This document shows, one piece after another, positions 23,155 to 34,837 of a stretch of 64,000 nucleotides of DNA. Location: assembly GCA_030734395.1 (NCBI GenBank), contig JAUZTG010000050.1, forward strand, positions 1 through 64,000, given 5' to 3'. Both the position numbers and the translations under genes were made by a program. Every line of letters begins with the position of its first letter. The first letter of the stretch is position 1. This DNA comes from Sarocladium kiliense (taxonomy: Eukaryota > Ascomycota > Sordariomycetes > Hypocreales > Sarocladiaceae). Under the pieces are notes generated by a model, which worked only from the letters and a program-made list of their open reading frames with translations, was not told where the DNA came from and did no database searches.

Positions 23155-24677
23155 ATCAGTTCAACCAACGGAGTTCTGTTGGTTGAACGGGAAATCAGGT
23201 GAAGGGAGTTCCCTTTGCGGCACTGGGCGAATGGAGTAGTTTAGCACGTAACAGCGTTCAGGAGGAGTATCGTATATTACAGTATGTAGCCATATTCGGG
23301 AGCTCTGTTCTAGGTAATGCGCCACCCCCATACTGCCCAATGGTGACTTGTCCCAAGGCTAGCAGCCAGCAGATGGTATCCATAGAACGCATTTTGCAAC
23401 GATGGACAAAGCAAGTTCTAGATGCAGGACGTTGGTCATCTTTTGAGACATAATCCCGCTGCAAACCGCAAGAGGACTTTCCATTTCGCTGCTTGGTTGG
23501 GATATTATTGTGTAACTCGGTCTTCCTATCTCACTGATCGATAGAGTCGCGACATGTCCCTCTAGAAAGCTTGATTAAGCGAACTTTGATCTAGTCAGCA
23601 GCTCCCATTGGCTCGTGAAGGGCTGGAACTTCCTGCTACAATGGACACCTTTTCTTTTTGTTCCCTTGGGTAAGGATTTATTCAGCGGTGACATGTGATG
23701 CTGCAAGTACATTCCAAATCCCGGCTCCCTGAGTCATAACAAGGTCATGTTCGACTCGGTCTGAAGTTTGACATACATCGACATAGATGCTGGGACAAAT
23801 ATATTCGAGATCACCTATTGGCTAAGAAAGATCCTGGTGCCAAGCCAAACAATGAAGGCGATGGCCGAGACGCTCGGTGCTCCAGTGCCGGAGCTGAACA
23901 TCCCGGCTGCAACCTTCCGCCCGCACGAACGCCGAGGTTAGTGGCAATGACTGGCCCTGTCTTTGGGTACATTCACTGGCAATGAAGTCAGAGGATGACG
24001 TTCGGCAGCGTCGTTCTTTCTGCGGCGCCACTGTGCGCCCGCAAGCAGTTCATGTGATCCCAGTCACTTGAGGCGAGTGTGGGCGATGGGAACTTGATGG
24101 ACCAATGAAGTATGGACTCTCATTCCTGTTGACACCGTAGCGAAGATGTAGGAATTTGTTACTCGAATGACAGCACGACGCAGGCCTTACAAGTCTCATT
24201 CATCATCCTCCAAGCGGTCAAGAAAAAAAGCACGCATGCGACTTCGGGTCGCGCTGATCCAAGGGGGGCAGCTGAGACGTCTCCACCAAACGAACTTTGG
24301 CGCACTCTCGGTTCGGTGACTCGATGTTGAATGCTTGCGAGTTGGCCGAGAAACTGCATCTGCGGCCTAGGGCTAGTCTTGAGAGGTTCGACCTTTAGGT
24401 TCGCTCCTCGTTTTGTGGCTATTTTGCACGCTTATATTTGTAACCTTCGAGGCGTTGCTTCTCAAATCCAACGGCCTGCTGATGTACATCTTAACAAGGG
24501 ATTATTTTTCTTCATTTTTCTTTCTTGCAAGCATGCAATTAGATCCCCCATACTAATGCAATGGCACAATGTCTGCTATAATACTACGACACAACCTCCC
24601 TTAAAAGTTGTTCAAAGGCTGCAACCACCATGTCTCTCTTCCAAGTAAAACCTTGCTGGGCCGCTACCGATTGCCAA
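23155..24677. other. Intergenic, no gene recognised
   Basis: 1.5 kb between arrestin-like gene 2 and the 3' end of the Bor1-like gene. Short open frames only; no repeats or RNA genes seen. Confidence 0.5.
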
Positions 24678-26987
24678 TCAACGTTGCAGACTTCCAGCCC
24701 TCTGCCTGTGCACTCCATGTCTGGACTCGCTCCGTCTTCGATCGAGTCCCCAGTCCTTTTCTTTCGAGTATTCCGGCAAGATGGGTTTTCCTCCAAGGCT
24801 AGCTAGCACTGCCTTGTTAGTGACAGTAAACTCGTCTAGTACCTGAAGCTCTTTCAGGGTGAACCAATATGGCATAAGATGTGTCCGTAGAGGGATGAGA
24901 GCGATAATAAGGACTGGGAACCCAATAGCACCCAAAGTATGTGAGAGAGCGACACAAGCTGCCACTCCAAAGAACTGAAGGCTGATGAAGAGTGCGATCT
25001 TGCGTTTCGATACCAGTAGCTTAGGGTCGTCCCTCTGCACGAAGCGATGTTCTGACTGGAGGTAGATAAACTTCTGCAAGATACCATTGTCCTCAATAGA
25101 GCCCCACTGGTATGCATTAGTAGATTTACGTTGGAGAGATCAAGACGGAACACGCACCCCGACAACGAAGAACACACCGGCGAAGACCGCCGCTGGCATA
25201 GTGTGTAGCACCATTAGAAGGGGGCCCGTCATTGTGCCAATAAGCGCCAGACCCATGAGAAAGTGCGAGATCCGCTGCTCGACGACACTCTCTGCAACGA
25301 CTATCGGTCTGCGGATCTCTGTGTGCTCGCCCTCTTGTGTTGGGATGATCTTCAAGTCCGTTCGATAGACTGTGAGAGAGTCCGTATGAACAGGAGCCTA
25401 ATTTAAAGTCTGTTAGTACCGCTTGTTTCAACCTCCTGGTCAGAGAGCCATTAGAGGCTACAGATGATTTCTCACCTGGGGGACAAGACCGTTCGGAAGC
25501 GGGAGGCCAAGGATACCACCGACAAAAGTGGTGCAGCCGAGGAGAAAGAAGTCCCAGTGAAAACCACCTGGCTTCTTCAAAGGGTATTGACGTGCTTGCG
25601 CGGTGATACTGCTCACGTTCTGCGGAAATGTTACTAACACCGACCACCGACTATTCACTCTCCTAATGACTTACATGGTCGTAATAGAAAAGTAGCATCA
25701 CCAGAAATCCGAAAGGCAAAGCCACAAAGACCCATTTGATATCGAGCGTCCAGAAGTCGATGAGCCAGGGACGGTCTTGCGTGGGATGGAATGCCTTTGT
25801 TGTCGGCAGGCGCATAATGTGTGTGTTCGCTAAGGTTCCGGGGATGTGGGAGAAGCCGACCCAGAAAAGTGTACAAAACTGGTGTAACCAAAATATGTCA
25901 GCTGTTGATGTAATCTGCAAGCTTGTCTGTTTTGGGGGGCTTACGACGTAGGCATAGTCAGCTAGGAAACCTCGGAAGCCAGCACGCCACAACGTGCTTG
26001 AGCCCAATTTCTCAAGACCATAGACAGACCCGAAATACAGTACACCAATAACAACGGCCAGGTAGCCTGCTTCGCTGCCTTCGGCGTTAAACTCGTTGAC
26101 AAGCTCCTCGACTCCTTTGACTGTGCATACATGACTTAGCTTCTATTTTCACATAATTGCATTAGATGCAAGCATGATGGGCTGACTTACTTATGTAAAT
26201 GATGCCAACGTACATGCCAAAAGCCTCGCTCGAAAAGTCCGTGACGTAACGCATATAGTCGCACATGTTGAAGACAGCAACAATCCAATGGAATATAGCA
26301 GCCCATATGGCTGTCCATGCCATGAAGTGCGGGTAGATGCTGACGTCATATATCTTGATGATATCGTAGATTGTGAAGTTGAAGAGGGAGATCAGACCGG
26401 TGACGCCGACGATCGTGAGGGGCTGTGCGGCTAAGATGCTGAAGACCATAGCGGCAAGCGCGGAAGAGAATAAAGCTTCGTTGATACCGAAGAACTCGCC
26501 TGTGCGCCGGTACATGTCCAAAGTATAGGCGATGGCTGGCAGCAGACTTGAGTGAGCGATGATGTTAGCGCTCGTCCTGTGCACCTGAGGGATCCAAGGA
26601 TCGCAGGCAACACGGCCTTTGAGGGTCGCGTTGCAAATGTCGATGGGACACTCTCCAGCCTCGAACGCATTTGCAGTTAATGACTTACTTAACAAAATAC
26701 ATCCGGATAGTGCTGGCTACGGTGCGGTAGGTCCAGGCATCCCTAATGTCGCTCCAGTAATAGGGCAATCGTCTGCGAATGTCGTGATACATGCCACGGC
26801 CAGGCCGCAGCACTCGCCAACGGCGCCAGCCCTTGGCTTCATCGTAAGAGTATGACACGGTTGATCGCTTGAGCTCAAGATCATGTTCGAGCTCTGCATC
26901 GGGATCGGGACTGGGGGCGGGCGCTGATGGCATGTCTGACTGTGACTGGGACGACAGCTCGTGATCGGGGTTAAGTATGGGTGGCAT
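24678..26987 (-). CDS. Bor1-like borate/anion transporter (SLC4 family)
   Basis: Seven exons give 615 residues: 26987-26689, 26546-26191, 26120-25945, 25878-25675, 25619-25476, 25397-25158 and 25106-24678. After a hydrophilic N-terminus of about 70 residues come RRLPYYWSDIRDAW, LLPAIAYTLDMYRRTGEFFG, LAAQPLTIVGVTGLISLFN and, later, WVGFSHIPGTL, GLPLPNGLVPQAPVHT and EQRISHFLMGLALIGT. These are the hallmarks of SLC4-type bicarbonate/borate carriers; fungal and plant Bor1 proteins export borate across the plasma membrane. The GLVPQAPVHT segment is formed by splicing. All introns restore frame, and the first is the longest (142 bp). It looks intact. It is divergent from nothing nearby and is followed by the FkbM-like gene on the same strand upstream. 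Confidence 0.92.
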
Positions 26988-27791
26988 ATTGGATGTTGAC
27001 TGGGAGACGCTAATAGGAAGCAGAGTATCTCGAAGCAGGTGTGGCGAAAACAAAATGGCTGTTTGGTGTGATGAGCTGAGCCAGGTCGCGGATCTAGAGA
27101 CAATAAATATGGCTATATAGCAGCCCTTCAGACTCTGTTCCAAGGAAGCGGGGGCAGGCGCCCGAAGTGAAATTACAATAATACTACTACCCTTCCTGTG
27201 ACGCCGTGAATGGATTCTGAATGAAAGCGGATTTGTTGTCGGGACGTTACGGCGCTCATGATTTTCATTTCGGACGCGGCGGCGATTTGGATCTTGTTCT
27301 ACCAATCAGACCCAACGAAGGATCGTGCATTTGCGGAACCATAGAGTCCACACACCTATGATTGGTCAATGAAGTTCGGTGCTGTGCATCAGCACATTAT
27401 GACCCCACCGGGACACTCCCAAACCTTGTTTTAGTCTGACAACCATACCGACGACTCAGAGGGAAAGCCGGCCGGCCTCCTCCAGCGGGGTCAAGGGGAG
27501 GCAATTCGGTACCAGAGGCCTTCCACACCTCTGGAACGAAGTTGTTGAGGAGGGTACCATTAGCATATCATCGCTTCTTCGCAACTTGTTGCAGTGGCAC
27601 GAGGCTGTGTTGCGCGCCAATTGGGTGGCTTGAAGCACACGGAAAGCGTTCTCAATGCTGTCGAGCTAGGTTCCACCTCTGTATAGTCTTCGTTCGTATT
27701 GTACACCATCCGTCTGCAGCTTACAGTTTCGCCAAGTTGCGAATGCCCGGGACGCATATTGCAAGGAACCACCGAGAGATGCTCTGGGCCG
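26988..27791. other. Intergenic upstream of the Bor1-like gene
   Basis: Promoter side of the borate transporter and 3' side of the methyltransferase gene. No gene recognised; frames here are short and of biased composition. Confidence 0.5.
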
Positions 27792-28838
27792 TTACGAAAA
27801 GAAGAGCTTGTTTCGCTGATCCAAAGCGTTAATCATGGTATACTCCATAAACCTTGGCTTGCCGAACCGAACGTTGCCGATCCAGTTGTCCTCATTGTTG
27901 ACAGCTCGCAGGCCTAGTTCCTCCAGTGACGACCACCATTCAAGCCACGTGGTCAAGTCCGATGGAATGCTGAATCCTTTTGGTGGCTGCATGAAATGTA
28001 TTTCCAGCAGAAGCTGGCCGATAGGCAGCAGAGGAGTCGCTTCGTTATTCCGCTTAGCCTGCTCCTTCGTGTACTCTGCGAGGGATGACAACGCATCAAA
28101 CTCGGCTCCTTCGATATCCATCTTCATAATGTCAATGTACGTGTGACCGTTCGCCCTCATCAGATCTTGAATGGTGGACATGGGTGGCTGGGCCTCGAGA
28201 TTAGTTTGACCGCTAATGCCTATCCTGTTGAATCTAGCTCGAGGGAGCCACTCGTCGTGGATCTGGTCTGCCCAGGAATCGACGCTGTAGTCATAGCCCC
28301 AAATCTGGGCATTCGTTCGTTCGAGAAGGGCGGCCTCGAAGGCTGAATCGCCACTCACTCCAAAGGAGTACACGACAAGGTTGTTGTTCGCATCAGTATC
28401 ATTTCCGGCGGATTTGAGTCCAGAGTTCGTAGATGAGCTTTGGGAGTCGTAACGGGTCATGCCGCAGACAACTTTGCCTCCATCACCAATCGTTCCCACC
28501 CTTTCAAGATCGAGGGGACAGAAAAAGCTTGGGCGGGCGAAATCCCAGACGTGGTATGGATAGATGTAGCCGTCTGGGAAGGCTCGGCTCCTGCCAACCT
28601 CCTCGACCATAGACCGACGGTCCTCAACAGACCGTTGCCAAAGGAGCTCTGCATGCTTCAATCTGGCTTCCATGTCGTGGTCGCTGCTCATCTTTTGGAC
28701 TGGCAATTGTGGTTGGAGTGTCGGTGACATTCGAACCACATCATAGGCCAGCTCTCGTGCATATAGCATGGTAACGACAAGAGCTGCAGCGACCATCGAT
28801 ATGAAAATGATCGCCTTTCCTGTAACGTTTCGATACAT
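27792..28838 (-). CDS. Membrane-anchored FkbM/METTL24-like methyltransferase
   Basis: A single exon of 348 residues. Residues 6-28 form one hydrophobic segment (KAIIFISMVAAALVVTMLYA), suggesting a type II membrane anchor with the catalytic part in the lumen of the secretory pathway. The body has GDGGKVVCGM, VVYSFGVSGDSAFEAALL, IWGYDYSVDSW and DIMKMDIEGAEFDAL, followed by LLLEIHF. KMDIEGAE is the typical FkbM-type SAM-methyltransferase motif, and the whole arrangement matches the METTL24-like family found in many fungi. Substrate unknown. The ATG at 28838 is the first in the frame; upstream codons are TTG/GTG. It looks intact. Confidence 0.8.
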   Translation of the reverse strand: MYRNVTGKAIIFISMVAAALVVTMLYARELAYDVVRMSPTLQPQLPVQKMSSDHDMEARLKHAELLWQRSVEDRRSMVEEVGRSRAFPDGYIYPYHVWDFARPSFFCPLDLERVGTIGDGGKVVCGMTRYDSQSSSTNSGLKSAGNDTDANNNLVVYSFGVSGDSAFEAALLERTNAQIWGYDYSVDSWADQIHDEWLPRARFNRIGISGQTNLEAQPPMSTIQDLMRANGHTYIDIMKMDIEGAEFDALSSLAEYTKEQAKRNNEATPLLPIGQLLLEIHFMQPPKGFSIPSDLTTWLEWWSSLEELGLRAVNNEDNWIGNVRFGKPRFMEYTMINALDQRNKLFFS

Positions 28839-29702
28839 AGTAGCTTCCACGCGCAACGAACGCGAGCGACCTGGTTCTGTTGGACGAATCGATCAAGTGG
28901 AAAGAGAAATGCTACAAACGTCTGGCAGAGGAAAGAAAGTGCAACACGATAACGAAGATATGAAGAAGAGTTGGAGCCTTCAAACGTATTGAAGTCAAGA
29001 AGAAAAGGGTATCCCCGCAACCCAAGTCGATAAAACATATAACGAAAAGTTCTGATCATGTAGGAGCTCGCCTTCAAACAGGAGGCGGCCAAGGTTCAAT
29101 ACGCGTGCGTCACTTGATCCCCTGAAGGCGACCACACACATCGCCTCTAGCTTGTGCCACAGTCGTATTATTCAAGTGATCTTGGCGTCTGAAACTCCGA
29201 TGACGACTTCTCCCGGCGATTCACTTAAGCTTAGATCAGAGCTTGGAAGCATAACTTCAAGAGCCAATCATGTCGCTACGGTGGCGCAGGGGATGCGGCT
29301 ACCTTGGCACCTAGTGAGTATTAGGAATCTCGGCGCGCTGAGGTCTTTGCTTCAAGGATCTGCTAAGGCCGCCGGCTATTGGTTAAGGTACTGCCAAGGA
29401 AGGCTGGGTATGGATTGCTCGACGCGTCTCGGCAACTTCCTTAGCCAATAGGCAAGACCGGGGACCTTGCTGAGGACCTTACAATAGACCCAAATCGATG
29501 CCAAGGGGGTTGCCATCATCATTACTTGTGGAAAGGGGTGTTATTTCGGAAGACGTACGCTCTCACTTCAATGTGGCATGCATGTGTCTATCCGTTGATA
29601 GTTGATCTCACGTGCACAAAGTTCCAAACATCTTTCGCTCGCTTTACATTGCTGCTTCTGTATCTGAAAGCTTGCGTCAGACGAAAGGAAACTTCAGCCG
29701 CG
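28839..29702. other. Divergent promoter region
   Basis: Intergenic region between the methyltransferase gene (leftward) and the MFSD5-like gene (rightward). No gene recognised. Confidence 0.5.
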
Positions 29703-31397
29703 ATGGAGACTTTCTACATTATGAGCCTCTTTTGCATTATTATCTCTCTTCTAGCTACTCAGTACTATTGCAAGACCAGATTGCAGGCCGACACTGCCAC
29801 CGCAGCTGAAGAGCGGTGGGATGGGCTACTCGAGGAGGTAGACCAGAGAATTCACACCATACTTGCTGTCGACTCGGACGACTCAGACGCTGAATTGAGT
29901 CCTGCCGAGGCTTTTGGGAATCTCCGGGCACGATTCTTGTCTGCGTACACCTTTGTGGTTGCTGCGGACTGGCTTCAGGTTCGCTTCTGTTCTACCCCTT
30001 GTTACTCCTTGCTTGCTGCGTTGCCGCATGATATACCTCAGTAGCTGATCCTTGTGCTGGATCCCTCAGGGCTCATACATCTATCCCCTGTACAGATACA
30101 CGTACGATTTGCCAGAGAGTGAAGTTGCTTTCCTCTTCGCTCTAGGATTTCTGAGTGCAGGACTCAGCACGGTTTGCGTGGGAGTGTTGGCCGATAGATT
30201 TGGGAGACGGCTTATGTGCCTGGCTTACTGCTCGCTCTACTCACTGTCATGCACTCTGACCGTCTCTGGCAATCCCTTGCTCCTGCCGCTTGGACGTGTC
30301 CTTGGTGGCATGAGCTCCACGCTGCTCTACACGGTATTCGAGGCCTGGTTGCTAGGGGATATGCAGCGCCTTCAGCTCGATTCCTCAGAACAAAGGCTCT
30401 GTTCAGTCTTTGGTGCCATGTCAACCTGCAATGGTGTGGTAGCAATAATATCGGGACTTCTTTCCCAACTTCTCGTTTATTGCACAGGATCCCACAAGGC
30501 CCCATTCATTAGCAGTGTCTTCTGCCTTCTTATTGCGGCCTACCTCATTCGAAGTTGCTGGGTAAGCTCCTCCTCTCCTTGGACACCATCGGAGCATAGG
30601 TCTTGAGCTAGCGCTAATTAATTCTGGCCGTTGCATAGGTCGAGAACTCTGGAACCCAACAAAATAACTCGAAACCGCCTAGCGGAGAACACACCTCCAC
30701 AGATTCAATTTCTCGGAGTAGGTCCTGAATGTGAATGCCCTTTCCACGTTATGTTCTAATAGCGGACCTGAACAGATATCTGGAAAGTCATCTGTCTCAG
30801 CCTTACCATATGCGCTGTTGAAGGATCTATGTATATCATGGTGTTTACTTGGCCGCAGGCACTTCTATCAGCGAGAATGGCCGTCTCAGAATGGCAAGAA
30901 CAGCCTCCTTTCGGTCTCATCTTCGCTTGCTTTATGTCTGCGACGACTTTGGGCTCGCTACTTTTCAAGATTCACTCGTATACCAACACCGGAATACAAG
31001 GTTCACTCACGGCTTTGAGATTAGCCATGGCCACCGCATCCGCCAGTCTCGTGGCCTCGGTCATTGCACACTCGGAGTACTGGCGATTCCTGGCGTTCTG
31101 CATTTTCGAGCTTTGTCTCGGAGCATACTTCCCGAGCATTGGGTACCTGAAGTCCAGGGCGGTGGACGATCAGCAGCGAGGGAAGTGGTATGGGTTAATG
31201 CGGATCCCACTCAATGTATATATTCAGATTGCACTTGTAATGGTGGAGCAAGGTCAGTCTGTCTTTTTTCCCACCATGCCTGAATTCCAGACTGACGCTT
31301 TGTAGGTGAAGACAGCCGCGATATGAGATTGGTCTTTGGAAGTGGCTTCGTATTGCCGTGTCTGATTCCCCTGGCCTGGTACGGCAAGCTCTTCTGA
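29703..31397 (+). CDS. MFSD5-like molybdate-anion transporter (MFS_5)
   Basis: Five exons (29703-29978, 30070-30561, 30639-30717, 30776-31252, 31306-31397) give 471 residues. The first helix is followed by an acidic loop, then ADWLQ spliced to GSYIYPLYRYTY, which matches the start of the MFSD5/MOT2 family (FKGPYVYALY-like). LSTVCVGVLADRFGRR is the major-facilitator motif A, and LGRVLGGMSSTLLYTVFEAW is the following signature. Exon 4 begins with NIWKVICLSLTICAVEGSMYIMVFTWP, the usual start of the second half. Family members mediate high-affinity molybdate uptake in algae and animals; fungal members are poorly studied. It looks intact, with about 12 membrane segments. Confidence 0.88.
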
Positions 31398-31952
31398 AGT
31401 GGTAGTGGCAGTCCATCAAAAGCCCTGGAACAACGATGGTGTTGTCCGGGGTGCTGGTCTTCGCAACCTCGCTAGGCCGGTCGTCAAACCCCCTGCCAGA
31501 GATGCCTTACGTAACAGACAATAAAGCATATGTCAAGTCCAAAGTTTGGTAAGGCAGATCATGTTCCGTGGGGACTGGACTTCAGGGTCGTAAATGTTGG
31601 TAGGCCTAGTGATCCAGAAATTCTCATCAAACAGGTCCGCCAATTGCTCCACAGTCGGGGACTCAGCAAACCACAGTAGCTATTATATTATGTTGATTGT
31701 GTAATTAGAACTTTTAGGCAGCTTCCCCTAGAGATATATTATTGACCCAACCCATAAATTTCTTGATCCTTATCTGAAATTTTTGGCTCATATTTCAGAC
31801 GCTTCTTGAATAGGACACAGACCAATGGCAGGTGTGCAACGCGGTAGTGAATCATAAGGTGTGCCTATAGCACCGTAAATGCAAGGAGACTTTATGACCG
31901 TGCTTAGACTAGCCCCATCCCTACACTTTTGATAAGGTGCGCCAATGCAGTA
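31398..31952. other. Intergenic, moderately AT-rich
   Basis: Downstream of the MFSD5-like gene. The stretch around 31680-31800 is AT-rich with several TpA words, possibly mildly RIP-affected, but no repeat is recognisable. Confidence 0.4.
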
Positions 31953-32562
31953 CTACAGAATGCTAAGCTGCCGTTGAATAGAAAGGCAGCTATAGCGGCA
32001 TATGTTATATGAGGTTGGATAAACCGGCCGCAACCTGGCCGGAAATGACGACACCACGTCCTCAACACACAGTAAGCAAAGGCCACCATCATTTGCATGC
32101 TGTTGTCTGGAAAGGTTTGAGATGTCTTCGAAGATCCCTGCTTGACTTTCTGTGTCGCCCCAAGGATCACTATATGGAGCATCGGCATGCGTCCGTGTCA
32201 GTGCATCAAGCATAGTCGAAATTGTGGCCTGATCGAAGTTGCCCGCCCGACTCATGAACTCAACAAGGCGGTCGGGTCGATGATTGCCCTTGTTCTTTGT
32301 TGAGGAACAGTGCCAGTCACCATCAAGCACCATTCTAACCAAAGCCAGTCGCACAGCATTCCTTTTCTCTTCCAAACGGGCTGATGCGATATCGGCACTG
32401 CAGGAGCCAAAAGGGCCCACAGCACATAAGAAACATACCTGCTATTTCAAGCAGTACCGTGCTTTCAAGAAGCGTTGCGCGCTTTTCAGCAGGTTCCACG
32501 AAGGAACCGTCAATTGAAGACCGGTAACGATGTTGCCTTTGAGAACGTCTCTCGGTTTCCAA
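31953..32562 (-). CDS. Hypothetical protein, incomplete model
   Basis: Two frames can be joined across a 58-bp intron with donor GTATGT and acceptor ATCAG: a first piece ending LLESTVLLEIA and a second starting ARLEEKRNAVRLALVRMVLDGDW and running to the stop at 31953. The joined sequence looks like a real helical protein but I recognise no family. The 5' end is uncertain: no ATG is found in frame, and a hydrophobic piece (WAAAVAALIFG) lies further upstream in another frame at 32510-32722. It could be a broken gene. It is on the opposite strand to the bZIP gene that follows. Confidence 0.3.
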
Positions 32563-32980
32563 AGATCAAGGCGGCCACAGCTGCAGCCCATGATTCCGTG
32601 AAATCAGTGAATGTCGCATAGCTAAACCATGTTTGAATGGAAAGTGCGAGTGGTATTGAGCAATCGGACTTATCGATGAACGCGAGTTGACAAATTACGT
32701 CATGCTGCGGTATCGACTCCACCCGTCCCCTGATTTATGTGCACACATAGCAGCTTCTCACTCGTCTCACAACATCCTAAGCACGCTAGCATCGCGCCGC
32801 CTTTCTCACACTCGTCCTGCTTGCCAGAACCCTTTCTCCTACGAGGCCGCAACGACAGAAGTCCCGACTTCATACGTAGGTACCAGTAGATTTATAAACC
32901 TTTCAGCGGCCGGACTCTCGGCGAGTAAAGTCCTGACTGAGCGACTCTTCCGGTGGCAGACCTCTGGTCGTGAGGCGTAC

Positions 32981-33866
32981 ATGTCCGGCCCCGGAGAGGG
33001 TCCTTCTACCACCCCCGTGACTCCTCAGCCAACCAAGGCAGCCCCAAACGCTGCGATGCCCTCAAAGGTTCGTCACTCTGTCTGCGATAATCCCATCGCC
33101 ACCGCCTTCCCACGCACATCGCGCCGCCGCTCATTAATAACACATTCAGCAGAACAAGACCAAGACCACGGCGTCGTCCCTCAGGAATCGCACAAACCAA
33201 CGCCGGTCCCGCGAACGACACCGGACCTACGTCTCGGATCTCGAGCTGCGCGTGCGACAGTACGAGCGCCACGGCGTACATGCAACGCTGGAAATGCAAA
33301 GGGTCGCCCGCGTTACGGCAGCAGAGAACAAGGCCCTCCGTAGCCTCCTTGCATCTCAAGGCCTAACCGCGACCGAAATCAACGCTCATGTACATGCAGC
33401 AATCGCGGCACTGGATGGAATGTCCCTAGATCCGGAGGAGAAGCTTGCACAGCAGCCACGCATCTCTGAAAGAACGAAGCGGGAGCAACAAGCCTATCGA
33501 CCACCGAAGCAGCCTGGGTCCCAGCACAATCGATGCGACAGCCTCCAAAGTGTTCACCCTAATCGCCCCGAGCCCCCACACAGCGCCAGTGACAACCACC
33601 CGGACCTGCTGCACACCGATCATCTTAGCGCAAACTCTCAGGAGCGCCACTGCGGACTCGGCCAGGTGACAGTGCCGACGCCAGAAGCGCGTCTATCCGC
33701 CTCCACGCCCTTGGAGAAGCCTTGCGCAGAAGCTGCCGTAATTCTGACCCAGCTGCGAGGAGAGTCAGAGCTTGCTGATCTGCGCCGGGATCTTGGCTGC
33801 TTAGATGAGGGTGCCTGTGTCATTCGAAATACGAAACTACTCCAGATTATGGAAAACTATCAATAA
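32981..33866 (+). CDS. bZIP transcription factor 1, next to the ACR3 remnant
   Basis: Exons 32981-33067 and 33150-33866 give 267 residues. The second exon opens with the basic region, containing SLRNRTNQRRSRERHRTYV, followed by a leucine-zipper-like helix (LELRVRQYERHGVHATLEMQR). The NQRRSRxRxxxYV pattern is shared by fungal bZIP proteins often found beside arsenic-detoxification or secondary-metabolism genes, the Yap8-like class. It lies tail-to-tail with the truncated ACR3 gene, 251 bp apart. Regulation of ACR3 is inferred from context only. The remainder is hydrophilic without recognised domains. It looks intact. Confidence 0.75.
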
Positions 33867-34117
33867 CAGCGAAAACCCCCCTTCACGCACGCAATATGAT
33901 AGGAACGCTATCAAGTCTCTTCAAATGCGCGGCTATGATACATTATCTATTGATCTAGAGCAGAGCCTCAAACGCCGTGATCTCCAAAAATATCAAAATT
34001 GGCGCCATGATCCATGAATAAGCATTGAGGTTCTTTTGGCTCCGGCCGCTCTTCTCGTGCCGGGCGAAGAACACCCGTATCATTCGACAGAGCAAGTTGC
34101 TATCTACTATTGGCCAT

Positions 34118-34837
34118 TTATGGTTTCTTGAACTGCCATTGTCGGGCAGCTACACGGACCAAATATACTAGCCCGATCAAGACCGGAACCTCGATCAAAG
34201 GTCCCACCGTTGCGGCAAGGGCCTGCTTGCTGTCCGGTCCATATGCCGCGACGGCGACGGCAATGGCTAGTTCGAAGTTGTTGCTGGCTGCTGTAAAACT
34301 CTGAGTCGCGGAGAAGGGGTAGCCAAAACCGAAATAGCGTGCTACCCAGAGGGTGATGAAGAAGATGAGGATGAAGTAGACGATAAGGGGCGCGGCAACG
34401 CGGACAACGGACACGATTTGTTGGACTACCTGGCGACCCTGGGACGCGAACAGAACCAGGATGGTGTATAGTAGGCCGATGAGCGCCCACGGTGAGAGAT
34501 AGCGTATGAATACGTTGTCGTACCATGCTGCGCCTGCTAGCTTGCGGACGAGGAATCTTGTGATGACGGCTGCCCCAAGTGGAATGCCCAAGAAGACGGC
34601 AACGCTCGTGGCCACTGTTGAGTAGGATATGACCTTGGCCGCCGAGTCTCCACCCATGACGCCTATGAAAAGAACGGCCATCGGGGCATAAAGCACCATT
34701 TGCAGGAGCGAGTTGATTGCTACGAGGATGGCACAGTATTCTGCATCACCGCCCGCGAGTCCGTTCCATATTAGGACCTTGTTAGGGAGGCAAAAGTCAG
34801 CTGTGGACGCCCATGAGCCCTTTGGAGGGTATGACAA
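34118..34837 (-). pseudogene. ACR3 arsenite efflux pump, 5' half missing
   Basis: The frame reads VLIWNGLAGGDAEYCAILVAINSLLQMVLYAPM, then GVFLGIPLG-like (VAVFLGIPLGAAVITRF), RYLSPWALIGLLYTILVLF and TQSFTAASNNFELAIAVAVAAYG, ending DSKQALAATVGPLIEVPVLIGLVYLV. This is clearly the C-terminal half of ACR3, a plasma-membrane arsenite/H+ antiporter of about 400 residues with ten membrane segments; the conserved NFELA region is intact. The first four or five segments and the catalytic-cysteine region are missing. The homologous sequence begins exactly at GTCCTAATATGG, preceded by an AACAAG acceptor-like site, yet no upstream exon is found to about 36.8 kb. The ATG at 34837 lies in intron-like sequence. 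Probably non-functional. Confidence 0.85.

Noticed and set aside
34778..34837. ATG at 34837 as a true start of ACR3
   Set aside because: The residues before VLIWNG have no similarity to ACR3 and look like intron ending in AACAAG.
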